DNA from: Sporisorium sorghi
Lineage: Eukaryota; Basidiomycota; Ustilaginomycetes; Ustilaginales; Ustilaginaceae
Length of the DNA stretch: 16,891 nt
NCBI GenBank assembly: GCA_023212695.1
Contig: JALCCG010000377.1
Location: forward strand, 1-16,891
Direction: 5' to 3'
Numbering within the stretch: position 1 is the first letter of the stretch; every line of letters begins with the position of its first letter. Under the pieces are notes generated by a model, which made no database searches, was not told the origin of the DNA, and was given only the letters and a program-made list of their open reading frames with translations. The translations under genes were made by a program, and so were the position numbers. Below are positions 8,088 through 16,888 of this stretch, piece by piece.

Positions 8088-9919
8088 GGTTGCGAGAGAG
8101 CGAATTGAAGGAAAGTAAGGAGGCAAAGTGTTGGGAAGGGACAGCGAGGGATGCGAGGCTAGGAGGCGTGCTCTTGTATGGATCGCAGCCCAGCCAGCCA
8201 GCCAGCAAGCAAGCTGAGTTCCGGTCAAGCTGCTCAGTCTGGCTATGTGAATGCTGATGAGTGGCGCAATCGACTAAGCCAACCGAAGATGTGACGATAG
8301 AGAGGGTCAAAGTGACAAGAGGGAAGCGAGTGACCAGCGATGCCTTTGCTGGAGATGAGTCAACCCGTGCTCGCTGACGCTGTAAGGCTGCCGACGCAGC
8401 AGCAGCAGCAGAAGTGCGTGATAACTGTGAAAGAGAGAGAAAGAAGTGCAATCGCCACGGCGGCTGAAGCGAGTGTCGCTCCCACGCTTCGAAGCACAAG
8501 CAGAGATGTCAATTGTCGAAAGGAGTGCGATCCAGCTTATCGCTGCTTGCCGTGCGTGATGATGATAGTGGTGGCTGTGATGCTTCGGAGGAGCCGGTCA
8601 GACGAAGGCTCCCACGCCAGGCGCCTCCAGATGCTGTCAGCACGCGCAACACAAAGAAGGAGGCAGACCCGCAGGATCGCAGTGTGACTGTGACTGTATG
8701 AAGCCAAGGTCGGCTGGCTCAAGAAGAGGATCCCGTGTCAGAGAGAGAGAGCGGTTATTCCGATGCGTTGACACCGGTCAAGCGGAGTTTTAGCCAGAGT
8801 GTGTGAAGATTGGAAAGAACGCAAGGGTCCTTCCTTTTCTTCGCAAGTCACCCTTACCGCTGTCACACTCGACTCGGACGAAGTCCGCATGAAACGAGCC
8901 GTCGGGCAGCCAGTCACACGCTGGACGAGCCTTGCAGAAGGGCGACTCGACCTCGATGTCGGCTATGCTGTGTTCCTTGAACGAACCGCTCGCTGGTGCT
9001 GAGAGCACTGTCCACACTCTGAACCTTAATTCGCAAATGACGAGAAAGGGTCCTCTGCAAGTGAGCCTGAGCCGGAAAAAGTTGACAGGCCTCGAAGCAA
9101 CGCGCGGACACGGGACTGGGACTGCAGCTCGCGTGGTTCTTTTGTTCATTTGGTGCGCTTCTTCGGCTTGTGGGACCGCAAACACGTTCGGTGGACCTCC
9201 GACGAGGTGGGTGAAGAAGTTGCTGTGGATCGGATGATTCGCCGTGTCGCTGCAACCACCCAGCTGCCAGTCAGCTTCAGGAGCAGCAGCAGCAGCAACA
9301 GCCTTCGACTCATCGCACAGTCAGCCCTTTGATGAGGATTCATGCTCTCGAGCGTCCGTCAATCGATCTGCGATTTTCCTCTCGAGGTCCGAAACAGAGC
9401 CAAGCCGAGTGTCGAAGCAGCCTCAACCCTTGAAACGGAATCGAGTGCGCCCGCGCAGAAAGGTCCAAGTCGAAATTTTCGAATTGTTAGACTTCACTCT
9501 CTGAAGCTCGTGCGATAAAAAAAAAAAAAAAAAAAAAAATCAAAAAAAAAAAAAATCAAAAAAAAAAAAAATCAGCGTTTTCAAGGAAGTCGGAACTCAG
9601 AGCGCAAGAAGAAAAGCGTCAAAAAAATCATGGTTTGCGCCTGCAGCCGAAATTTTTCGCCGTTTCAGAGCTTCTGCCAAAGTGGAGTCGAAGTAGCTCT
9701 TCTTGACCATCACCATCGCACCTATCGATACCCTCCTCCTCGTCAACCAACCTTTCTGCGCATCACATAGGCTGGAAGCTGCAAAGGAGGTACTGCTATC
9801 GAGCGCTCCTTCTTTTCACCGGCGCTAGGCTTACATCGATTGGCCCTGCCGTGACAAACATCGGCTCATCCTACAGACGATCGGATCAAACCCGACCTTC
9901 CTCCAATACCGCACACACG
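8088..9919. promoter_or_regulatory. long divergent intergenic region between lipase and RPC40
   Basis: This stretch of 1.8 kb carries the promoters of the lipase (-) and RPC40 (+). No recognisable gene was found. It contains CAGC-type repeats (8186-8212), CAG runs (8396-8412, 9282-9299), GA-rich stretches (about 8430-8445 and 8740-8752) and the A-rich tandem repeat at 9517-9571. A minus-strand frame at about 8850-9000 has G/C-rich third positions and could be an exon remnant, but no family is recognised and no full gene model could be built. Confidence 0.5.
9517..9571. repeat. A-run followed by a tandem repeat of TC plus A14
   Basis: An A23 run (9517-9539) is followed by TC, A14 (9542-9555), TC, A14 (9558-9571) and TC. 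The two A14 blocks are identical in length. It lies about 350 nt before the RPC40 ATG. Long dA:dT tracts exclude nucleosomes in fungal promoters (general knowledge), so a promoter role is possible; it could also be slippage-prone filler. Confidence 0.9.
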
Positions 9920-11116
9920 ATGCCGCCGAAAGGCTCGAAAAAAACCTCCAAGGCAGCCGCCCCTGCCTCGCAGCCTATGGACATCGACGAGCCGTCCACC
10001 TCGCAGCCCAGCGGCAGCCTCGCTAACGACCCCGTCGCTTCTAGCATCATCGACGACTCCAAGACCTCCGCCTCCGTTGACCAGCGACGCCTTGTCGAGA
10101 TCCTTCCCGAGCGCATCGGCTCTGTCGCCAACACCGATTTCCCGCTGCACCACCCTGGCGAGGACCACGCGTTCTCGCTCGCTGCGGCCAACGACAAACT
10201 GAAAGTCATCGTGACGCGGCTGTCGGACGCGGCGTGCGAATTCGACCTGATCGGCGTGGATGCGTCGATTGCGAATGCGGTGCGGCGCGTGCTGATGGCC
10301 GAAGTGCCGACGGTTGCGATCGAGCATGTGTACATTTGGAACAACACGTCGATTATCCAGGACGAGGTGTTGTCTCATAGGTTGGGGTTGGTGCCGCTCG
10401 CGATCAACCCGGACAAGGTACTGATGCGCATGCCGGGCGACGATGCGGACGATAGCAATACGGTGGTGTTCCATCTCAAGGCCAAGTGCGAGCGCAACCG
10501 CTCGGCGGCGCGTGGAGAGACCGACCCGGACAAGCTGTACGTCGGGCACAACGTGTACTCGGAGCAGCTGCAGTGGGACCCCAAGGGCGGCCAGGACGAA
10601 GACTTCGCAGACGCCCCACCCAAGCCTGTACACGATAAGATCCTCATCGCCAAACTCCGCCCGGGACAAGAGCTCGATCTGGAACTGCACTGCGAAAAGG
10701 GCATCGGCAAGGACCACGCCAAATTCTCCCCCGTCGCAACGGCGACGTACCGCCTGCTCCCGCACATCCAGCTCCTCCAGCCCATCCCCGCCAACGCGGT
10801 CGATAAGTTCGTCCAGTGCTTCCCGCCCGGCGTCATCGGCGTCGAGGGCGAGGGTGATCAGCGCAAAGTGTACGTCAAGGACGCACGGAAGGATACGATT
10901 TCGAGAGAGGTGTTCCGCCACGCAGAGTTCGAGGATAAGGTCAAGCTGGGGCGCGTGAGGGATCACTTTTTGTTCGACCTCGAGAGCACGGGCATCATCC
11001 CACCTGAAAAGCTGCTCCCAGAGGCGATCAAGACGTTGAGAGCCAAGATCTCGACGTTGAGGAAGAGCCTGGATCATCTCGAGACCAGAGGGCTGGACTC
11101 TTCCATCGCCGCTTAA
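9920..11116 (+). CDS. RPC40: DNA-directed RNA polymerases I and III subunit RPAC1 (AC40)
   Basis: The alpha-like AC40 subunit shared by RNA polymerases I and III, which pairs with AC19 to nucleate the enzyme in the nucleus. It is a single exon of 398 residues from the ATG at 9920 (context CACACG) to TAA. The frame extends 23 codons upstream without an ATG, so 9920 is chosen. Residues 1-55 are a Lys/Ala/Ser/Pro-rich extension; yeast AC40 is about 335 residues, so part of the excess is here. The alpha signature spans residues about 112-160: DASIANAVRRVLMAEVPTVA, then IWNNTSIIQDEVLSHRLGLV and PL. The second part of the dimerisation domain includes LRPGQELDLELHCEKGIGKD, HAKFSPVATATYRLLPHI and, near the C-terminus, FLFDLESTGIIPPEKLL and a helical tail. 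No frameshift or intron. It converges on ERV41, with 174 nt between the stops. Confidence 0.96.
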   Translation: MPPKGSKKTSKAAAPASQPMDIDEPSTSQPSGSLANDPVASSIIDDSKTSASVDQRRLVEILPERIGSVANTDFPLHHPGEDHAFSLAAANDKLKVIVTRLSDAACEFDLIGVDASIANAVRRVLMAEVPTVAIEHVYIWNNTSIIQDEVLSHRLGLVPLAINPDKVLMRMPGDDADDSNTVVFHLKAKCERNRSAARGETDPDKLYVGHNVYSEQLQWDPKGGQDEDFADAPPKPVHDKILIAKLRPGQELDLELHCEKGIGKDHAKFSPVATATYRLLPHIQLLQPIPANAVDKFVQCFPPGVIGVEGEGDQRKVYVKDARKDTISREVFRHAEFEDKVKLGRVRDHFLFDLESTGIIPPEKLLPEAIKTLRAKISTLRKSLDHLETRGLDSSIAA

Positions 11117-11290
11117 GTGTAGAGATCTCTGGTTGCTGGCTGTTTGCAATGTAATCTTGTTTCCCATCATCACACTCTTTCAATCACTACCGAGTGATGG
11201 CTGTGTTGAGTTGCTGCTGACCCGCAGACATTGAGCAAAATTGAAACCCACAGCATGACGATACATACACACTTTGCCTGCAACGCCAAT
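11117..11290. terminator. shared 3' region of convergent RPC40 and ERV41
   Basis: Only 174 nt separate the two stop codons, so both 3' untranslated regions and poly(A) sites must lie here or run into the neighbouring gene. A TGTAATC stretch near 11150 on the plus strand is TG/TA-rich, as in fungal 3' end signals. No gene is present. Confidence 0.5.
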
Positions 11291-12541
11291 CTAATACGCT
11301 CTTCCTTCTTCCGACATGATCCTCTGCTGGACACTGTCGACTTTACGATGGCCGCTCCTGCCCATACCCCCACCGAACCCGGTCCATTTGTCCTTCAGCT
11401 TATCCACCGCGTCGTTCGACTTGATCCAGCTGTTGGACTTCTCCCCCATCTGCGGCCGCGCGTAGCCGTAGCTGGCGGCGTACGCCTCGGGGCTGTCCCT
11501 GTCATTCGATGCCACTGCCGTCGCGAAAGTGGTGAGGCGGTTGGTGATGCGGAACGCGTAGCCGACGCAGACCCATACGCCGCCCAGCACGCCCGCGAGG
11601 CGCACGAGGAACTGGAGCAACGAAGTGGAGCGCTGGCGAATGGTCATGTGAAGCGGTTCGATGTCGTACTTTATAAAGATCCCCGGGACGCCTTTGCCGT
11701 GTTCGATGTGGCGCGTGTAGTCCGTGACCGAGTACTGGTGCGTGTGCAACTTGCGCCCGCGCGCATCGACGAACAGCGTCGGCACGGCAGAGACAAAGTA
11801 CTGGAACACGGTGAAGTGCTTGTCCGTCGTCTCGACCGACGCGTCGAGCGGCTGTGCGATTTCGGGGAAGTAAGGGCCGAAGCTGAACTCGTGAATGACG
11901 TGCGAGAGGTTCATGAGCTTGTGGTCGGTGTGCTCCATGCTGAGGTAGCCGTGGCCGAGCGTGGTGATGTGCAGGTTGCCCGTGACGCGCTTTACCTCCA
12001 TGCTGCCGTAGATCCTGCACGCCGGTCCATCGGGTACGACGTGCGCCGTCTTCTGGAACGCCACCTGCCTGCTGAACTTCTTGTTCTTCGGCTTTTTACG
12101 GTACAAAGGCTTCTTCCGCGCCGCACTGATCGTCTTGCCCACCGACACCTCCTCCCTCGGCAGTGCATCCAGCCGATCCGCATGCCCAATCTCAAACGTC
12201 GTCCCATCCTTGGTAAACTCCGAGTCTGAAACATGAAGCCGATCCCCCACCGCATCGCGCACATCGATGGTGAGGTAATGGCACTTCATGGCCACCGTCA
12301 TGTCCATGTTGATCTGCATCGACGACTGCACCTGCTGATCCACGGCAAACGAGTAGCCGCGCTCGCCGTAGAGGTACGACGACAGCTCGGTCCATAGCAG
12401 CGCCAGCAGTGTGAGTGTGGAGATGATGGTGAGAATGCCGCCTTTGGACGAGCGCTGCGTGTAGATCGACTGCGTTTTGGGGAAAGCATCGAACTGGCGG
12501 ATCTTGGGAAGCTTGTCCAACGAGTCCAACAGGTCGGCCAT
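11291..12541 (-). CDS. ERV41: ERV41/ERGIC2-type ER-Golgi cargo receptor
   Basis: Membrane protein that cycles between ER and Golgi in COPI/COPII vesicles, in yeast in a complex with Erv46, retrieving escaped ER proteins. It is a single exon of 416 residues from the ATG at 12541 (context AAG ATGG) to TAG. The family N-terminus LPKIRQFDAFPKTQSIYTQR is at 11-30, TM1 (GGILTIISTLTLLALLW) at about 34-50, then a lumenal domain with INMDMTVAMKCHYLTIDVRD (77-96), ACRIYGSMEVKRVTGNLHI (174-192) and FSFGPYFPEIAQPLD (219-233). GVPGIFIKYDIEPLHM and TM2 (LLQFLVRLAGVLGGVWVCVG, about 308-327) follow, with a cytosolic C-terminal tail. Its length is above yeast Erv41 (about 350); a basic insert (ARKKPLYRKKPKNKK, 141-155) and a longer tail explain much of it. 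The Erv46 partner is not in the window. The gene lies downstream of NIF3 in the same direction, 330 nt apart. Confidence 0.94.
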   Translation of the reverse strand: MADLLDSLDKLPKIRQFDAFPKTQSIYTQRSSKGGILTIISTLTLLALLWTELSSYLYGERGYSFAVDQQVQSSMQINMDMTVAMKCHYLTIDVRDAVGDRLHVSDSEFTKDGTTFEIGHADRLDALPREEVSVGKTISAARKKPLYRKKPKNKKFSRQVAFQKTAHVVPDGPACRIYGSMEVKRVTGNLHITTLGHGYLSMEHTDHKLMNLSHVIHEFSFGPYFPEIAQPLDASVETTDKHFTVFQYFVSAVPTLFVDARGRKLHTHQYSVTDYTRHIEHGKGVPGIFIKYDIEPLHMTIRQRSTSLLQFLVRLAGVLGGVWVCVGYAFRITNRLTTFATAVASNDRDSPEAYAASYGYARPQMGEKSNSWIKSNDAVDKLKDKWTGFGGGMGRSGHRKVDSVQQRIMSEEGRAY

Positions 12542-12871
12542 CTTGGGCGTGGCGTTGGCGGATCCTCCAGAGGGTCCCGATGCTTCTTGGGTGTTTCTGT
12601 TGGCGAGTGGTGGTGGAAGGGTGAAGGAGAGGTGGATAGTCGGTCAAAAGAGGGTCTCTGTCGTTGATTGCTGCACGAAGTCAGTTCGCTCGAGCCGTTC
12701 TTCTCATTTCCGCCGTCAACGCTCAGACACACACTCGCCAGCGCCAATTTGCCCCACTTTCCACGCCTCAATCCGCATCGGGGCCCAAGATCGGGTTCTA
12801 ATTTTAAGGTTGCAGGTCTTCTACATTTTTTATTTTATTTTATTTTATTTTTTTTCGCCATTGCAGCAGCT
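12542..12871 (-). promoter_or_regulatory. ERV41 promoter and NIF3 3' region, with TTTTA microsatellite
   Basis: This 330-nt gap between NIF3 (stop at 12872) and ERV41 (start at 12541), both on the minus strand, must hold the 3' end of one and the promoter of the other. A period-5 TTTTA repeat lies at 12826-12855 (A-rich on the coding strand), directly after the NIF3 stop. Short overlapping frames here have no recognisable product. Confidence 0.5.
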
Positions 12872-14182
12872 CTAGAGAACAGTCAATGGGTCCCGGTCGG
12901 CCTTGGAGACAGAGATCGAGTACTGGCTGGGGAGCTCCTTGCGAAGCCAGTGCTGCAGAACGTCTCGGAGGTATTTCCTGTGTAGATGACGCGAGAAGGG
13001 CAGGGTGGGTGAGCCAGAGATGTTGACAAGGGGAGGGCAAGCGGGAGACACTGAGAGACTTACCTTTCGGTGTTGGTGTGGTTGGTGACAATGACGGATG
13101 CGCCTGCAGCCTTGTACGCCAGGATCTCGTGCTGTTGAGGTAGAAAAGTGGTCAGTTCTCGGCTTGTCAGAAGCAGCTTCATTCACGAGGACGGGTCCGA
13201 CTTACGTGGGAGAGCTCGCCAGTGAGGTCTGATCGTCGACATGAGAGACAGAGAGACAGAGAGAATTGTATCGGTGAGTGAGTGAAGCAAAATACAAGCA
13301 AAGATTGAGCTGCCAAGGCGACTTACAAAGATCCGCCTTGATGCCAGCAAAGACGCTCGACCCGGAACCAGCACAAACCGCAACACTCGAGACGGGCTTG
13401 TCGGACGCCTTGCAGCCTTGGACGTGAGGCAGGTCGAGGTTCTGCTTGACCCTCCTGACGATCTCCTCGAATGGCTGCGGTGCATCCAGCTCAACGAGCC
13501 TGCCCAGCCCTGCGGCCTCGTACCCCTTTGGCGTGTTCTTGGACGAACTGAGCACGGGAAAGACGCTGGATCGGAATCCATCCAACGCCTCGGACGATTC
13601 GAGCTCCGCGAAAGCCTCTTTGGACGAGACCACTTTCCCGAGCCAATCGTTGATACCCCCCGGTGTCGCGTCCAAGCTGGTGTGCGGGCAGTAGACGCTC
13701 ACGCCTGCCGCGGCGAGCCGCAACAAGCTCGTCTGTTGCGGATCAGACAACGTGAGCGACTTGAGGCCGCGGAAGATGATGGGATGGTAGACAAGTGCAA
13801 CCTTGATGTTTTCGGGAGAAGAGAGGATCTCTTCACATACATCGGTGGTCAGATCGATGGCCAGCATGACACCCTGCTTTTCGTTGGTCTGGCTGACTGT
13901 CGACGGTGGCGCTTGCAGCAGAAGACCGACATTGTCAAACGAGGTCTCTGCGAGTCGAAGCGGTGCGATGCGACTCATCGCCTCCATGGTACTTGCCAGG
14001 ATGGCATTCTGCTTGACCGAGTCGGTGACCTCCCAGTTGGGCTGCGACATGATTCCTCGAATGGCTAAAGGGGGAAAGGTAGCAGGGCGTTGGACTGCGA
14101 CTCTGGGGTTGATGGATCGTGTGCGTAGGCAGTAGCCTGCAATTGTCTTTGATGAGGCTGCGATTCGATGGAGATGGTGCAT
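12872..14182 (-). CDS. NIF3: NIF3-family (DUF34) dinuclear metal protein
   Basis: NGG1-interacting factor 3 family; biochemical role not settled. Four exons: 14182-13327, 13228-13206, 13131-13064 and 12977-12872. Introns of 98, 74 and 86 nt all have GTAAGT donors and CAG acceptors, and the phases join to 350 residues. Candidate metal ligands are His133 in VYHPIIFRGLKSL, Asp171 in HTSLDATPGGINDWL, and His311 and Glu315 in NHTNTER. YLTGELSHHEILAY is the family's second signature and is split by exon 2 (only 23 nt). The first in-frame ATG (14182) gives residues 1-44 free of Asp and Glu and rich in Arg, Ser and Ala, as in a mitochondrial presequence. A second ATG (14050) starts MSQPNWEVTDSVKQ, near the conserved domain. 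The first ATG has T at -3, the second A at -3, so leaky scanning could give mitochondrial and cytosolic forms. The frame is open a little further upstream but without an ATG. Confidence 0.93.
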
Positions 14183-14444
14183 CAATGCGCGACGTCGATG
14201 ACAAGTAACGGTCAAGTATCGAGGATGTCGTGCGCAAAAGCAAGAAGCTGCTGGGATGATGGCGTTGGAAGGTGTTGCTTTCCTCGCTTCTTCAAAAGGT
14301 GGAGGCCAAAAAATTAAAATTGATTTTTCCTCGACCGTGATCCGTGCTTGGCGTAAGAGCAGTGAAAGCGAGCGTTGAGAGGGTCGTGCTTGTGCTGCTG
14401 CTGCAACAAAGCGTTGTCGTGAAGCCCAAAAAATCGAGAAAACT

Positions 14445-14474
14445 GGATAAAATTGGATAAAATTGGATAAAATA
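14445..14474. repeat. three tandem GGATAAAATT-like decamers
   Basis: Units start at 14445, 14455 and 14465; the third ends in A rather than T. On the minus strand each unit reads TTTTATCC, so each contains a GATA core on the plus strand. Fungal GATA factors bind such cores, often in arrays, but binding here is inference only. Confidence 0.7.
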
Positions 14475-14483
14475 AACCAACAT

Positions 14484-14510
14484 CACACACACACACACAC
14501 ACACACACAC
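14484..14510. repeat. CA dinucleotide microsatellite
   Basis: A 27-nt uninterrupted CA run, ten bases after the GGATAAAATT array, in the NIF3/Rab5 intergenic region. Probably polymorphic between strains. Confidence 0.95.
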
Positions 14511-15102
14511 TCGGATCGTTCGATTCGTGAGAGCGCTTTTCTCGCTGAAACTCAGCCTCTGTGCTGCTGCTTTGCTGCTCTGCTGTGATAGAGCTGCGAA
14601 ATGCAAGGTGATCCCGAGTGTGTGTCTTTTTTTTTTTGGTTTGGCCTGATTAACGGTTCAAGCGCGCTGCCTTCACGCCCCTATCAAACCTCCACCATCA
14701 TCTCTCTCGCTATCCGCAATCACTCTCGCAGCATCACCATCATCGTCAACATCAACATCATCACCACGTAGTAGGAGATTCAGCTCCTGTATTGCCCTAC
14801 CGCCATCTGCATCCTACCCTCGACAACCTGTGCAACTCTGACAGTTCAGCGAACGAGGTCGAACTCCATTCTCCTTGTTCAGCGTCACCTTCATCGTACG
14901 ACTCGTCGAGCCAGCAGAGCTTGATCAATCATCACATCGCAGACGTGACATAGCTAGCGAGCCGCTCACCGTTTCGGCGATCAAAGTCGACCCACACAAG
15001 TCTCGCTGTGACTTGGAGCATCCATAGACTGTCCAGTTTGGCAAACAACGCACGCACAACCCATCGATCAATCCACGCACAGCAATCGAAACAACCGTAG
15101 CA

Positions 15103-15929
15103 ATGGCCGCTGCTCAAAGGAACCCACGCCAGCTCCAGTTCAAGCTGGTCTTGCTTGGTGAATCGGCCGTCGGCAAGTCGAGTCTGGTGCTCAGATTCGT
15201 CAAGGATCAGTTCGATGACTACCGCGAGAGCACCATTGGAGGTGAGTTGCAAGTTATCTCTACGATGATATGAAGCTAAATGACAAGGCTGACCTCCGTT
15301 TGATTCTTTGCTACAGCCGCTTTCCTCACACAAACCGTCAGCTTGGACGCACAGACCACAGTCAAGTTCGAGATCTGGTAAGTATGCCAGTCTTTGCAGT
15401 CTGCGTAGATACACCACAAGCTGACCTTGATCCGCCTTCTATCGTCTTACTACACAGGGACACGGCGGGCCAAGAACGATACAAGTCGCTCGCACCCATG
15501 TACTACCGCAACGCCAACTGCGCCGTGGTGGTGTACGACATTACGCAACCCTCGTCGCTCGACAAGGCAAAGGCGTGGATCCGCGAACTCCAACGCCAGG
15601 CCGACCCCAACATCATCATCGCTCTCGCCGGCAACAAGGCCGACTTGGCAAGCACACGCCGCGCCATTCCTACCGAGGAGGCGGAAAAGTACGCGCAGGA
15701 GGAAGGGCTGCTCTTCCTCGAGACGTCGGCCAAGGACGCTTCCAATGTTTCGGAGCTGTTTACGATGATTGCGTGCAAGTTGCCGTTGGAGCAGGCGGCT
15801 GATGCGCAGCGTGGCAGTGGTGCTGGTGGACGAGCGGGTGCGGCTAGTGCCGGTGGTGCAGGCGCAAGGCCAGGCGTTGACCTCAGGGGGCAGCAGGCGG
15901 GTCAGCAGCAGGACGCCTGCAACTGTTGA
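15103..15929 (+). CDS. RAB5: Rab5-type small GTPase (Vps21/Ypt51 homologue)
   Basis: Regulator of early endosome fusion and motility. Three exons: 15103-15241, 15317-15377 and 15458-15929, with introns of 75 and 80 nt (GTGAGT and GTAAGT donors, CTACAG and ACACAG acceptors). The product is 223 residues. The start is ATG 15103 in context AGCA ATGG. P-loop GESAVGKSS is at 19-27, switch [14 protein letters not shown] at 42-54 (the Rab5 signature), G3 WDTAGQE at 67-73 with catalytic Gln72, G4 GNKAD at 125-129 and G5 ETSAKD at 155-160. All guanine-binding motifs are intact. [10 protein letters not shown] ends the fold. A hypervariable Gly/Ala/Gln-rich linker (about 186-218) leads to the C-terminal CNC, a CxC motif expected to be digeranylgeranylated by Rab GGTase. 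Both introns interrupt codons within switch I and just before DTAG. Which Rab5 paralogue it is cannot be told from this window. Confidence 0.96.
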
Positions 15930-16479
15930 TGTGGCTTATGCCTTTTGCCATGTGTCGCGTTCATACCTGCTCTGCGCTGCCTTGTTGACCGATTCATCTT
16001 TTTGACGAACACTCTTACGCTGTCTCATGTACGACTTGTTTCATACCATTTTGTTTTTACCGTTGCGTTGTGTAGATAGCTCGAAATCTTGTGCCGTTGG
16101 TAGAAACTGAGCAAAGCTGTGTGGTTTGGCAGTTGTGCGGATGTCGAGGCGGGCGTCGAGCGAGTACGAGGTAATGCGGAGGTCTACATGAACGACAAGG
16201 CCAAGTAGCGAATGGATTGATGGCTGTCGATGTCGAGCAGCGGTAGAAGTTGTAGAGCATTCAAGATGGGCTTGGTCGCGCCGCGGCAATCCCAGATGGC
16301 ACCACAGCGAGCAAAGACAGACGGATGACCCGATCCGAAACCGATCCTTTGACTATTGATCCTTGCACACCGCCGAGTCCGGCAATCCTATTCGCTCCTG
16401 TACGGACGACGTGGATCAAGCACACAAGCACAAGGTCGTTCGGCACAGCCATTTGGGCTGCGCGTGTGCTTACCGTAAC

Positions 16480-16506
16480 TTTTTTTTTTTTTTTTTTTTT
16501 TTTTTT
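16480..16506. repeat. poly-T run (27 nt)
   Basis: Uninterrupted T-run. Translated frames across it give Phe or Lys runs and are not evidence of genes. No element is recognisable beside it. Confidence 0.95.
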
Positions 16507-16806
16507 GGCCGGTTCGTTGGCTCTCTCGCACCAAATCCCACGGCAAATAGGGTCCTTCCGGTCGATTTGTCTGTTGGCCGCAGCTGTTGCAAAAGACACC
16601 GCTGGTAAGAGTGAGTAGAGACGATGCTATGGCTCGGCTGCATTCCCGAGACATCAACAACAGCAAGAACAACGACTCGAGGGTGCCGCCGTCCCACAAG
16701 CAAAGACCGCGTTGCTTTGCCGAAGTCCCAAGTCGTTGCTGCATGCTGTGCTGTGCTGTTTTTCGAGCCTGAAAGAAGGCTCAGAGAAGAGAGGCTTAGC
16801 TGAAAT

Positions 16807-16817
16807 TATTTTTATTT

Positions 16818-16888
<71 letters not shown>

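Larger units (their letters stand above)
14183..15102. promoter_or_regulatory. divergent promoter region between NIF3 and Rab5
   Basis: About 920 nt between two divergent starts, with no supported gene. Three GGATAAAATT-like decamers lie at 14445-14474, a CA dinucleotide run at 14484-14510 and a T-run at 14627-14637. CAT/CAA-rich sequence at about 14730-14768 resembles fungal 5' leaders and probably belongs to the Rab5 transcript. No clear TATA box or known operator is recognised. Confidence 0.5.

Noticed and set aside
8088..9919. tRNA or other structured RNA gene in the long intergenic region
   Set aside because: No GGTTCGAATCC-like B box with a matching acceptor stem was found by eye.
9866..11173. 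435-codon minus-strand open frame opposite RPC40
   Set aside because: Shadow of the RPC40 gene caused by its codon usage; RPC40 has all family motifs on the plus strand.
11231..12229. 332-codon plus-strand open frame opposite ERV41
   Set aside because: Antisense shadow of ERV41; its composition (Arg/Val/His rich) has no recognisable domain.
14484..14510. CRISPR-like or satellite array
   Set aside because: A plain CA microsatellite without spaced direct repeats.
9920..15929. Functional gene cluster (RPC40, ERV41, NIF3, Rab5)
   Set aside because: Unrelated housekeeping roles, mixed orientation and separate promoters; no sign of a shared pathway.
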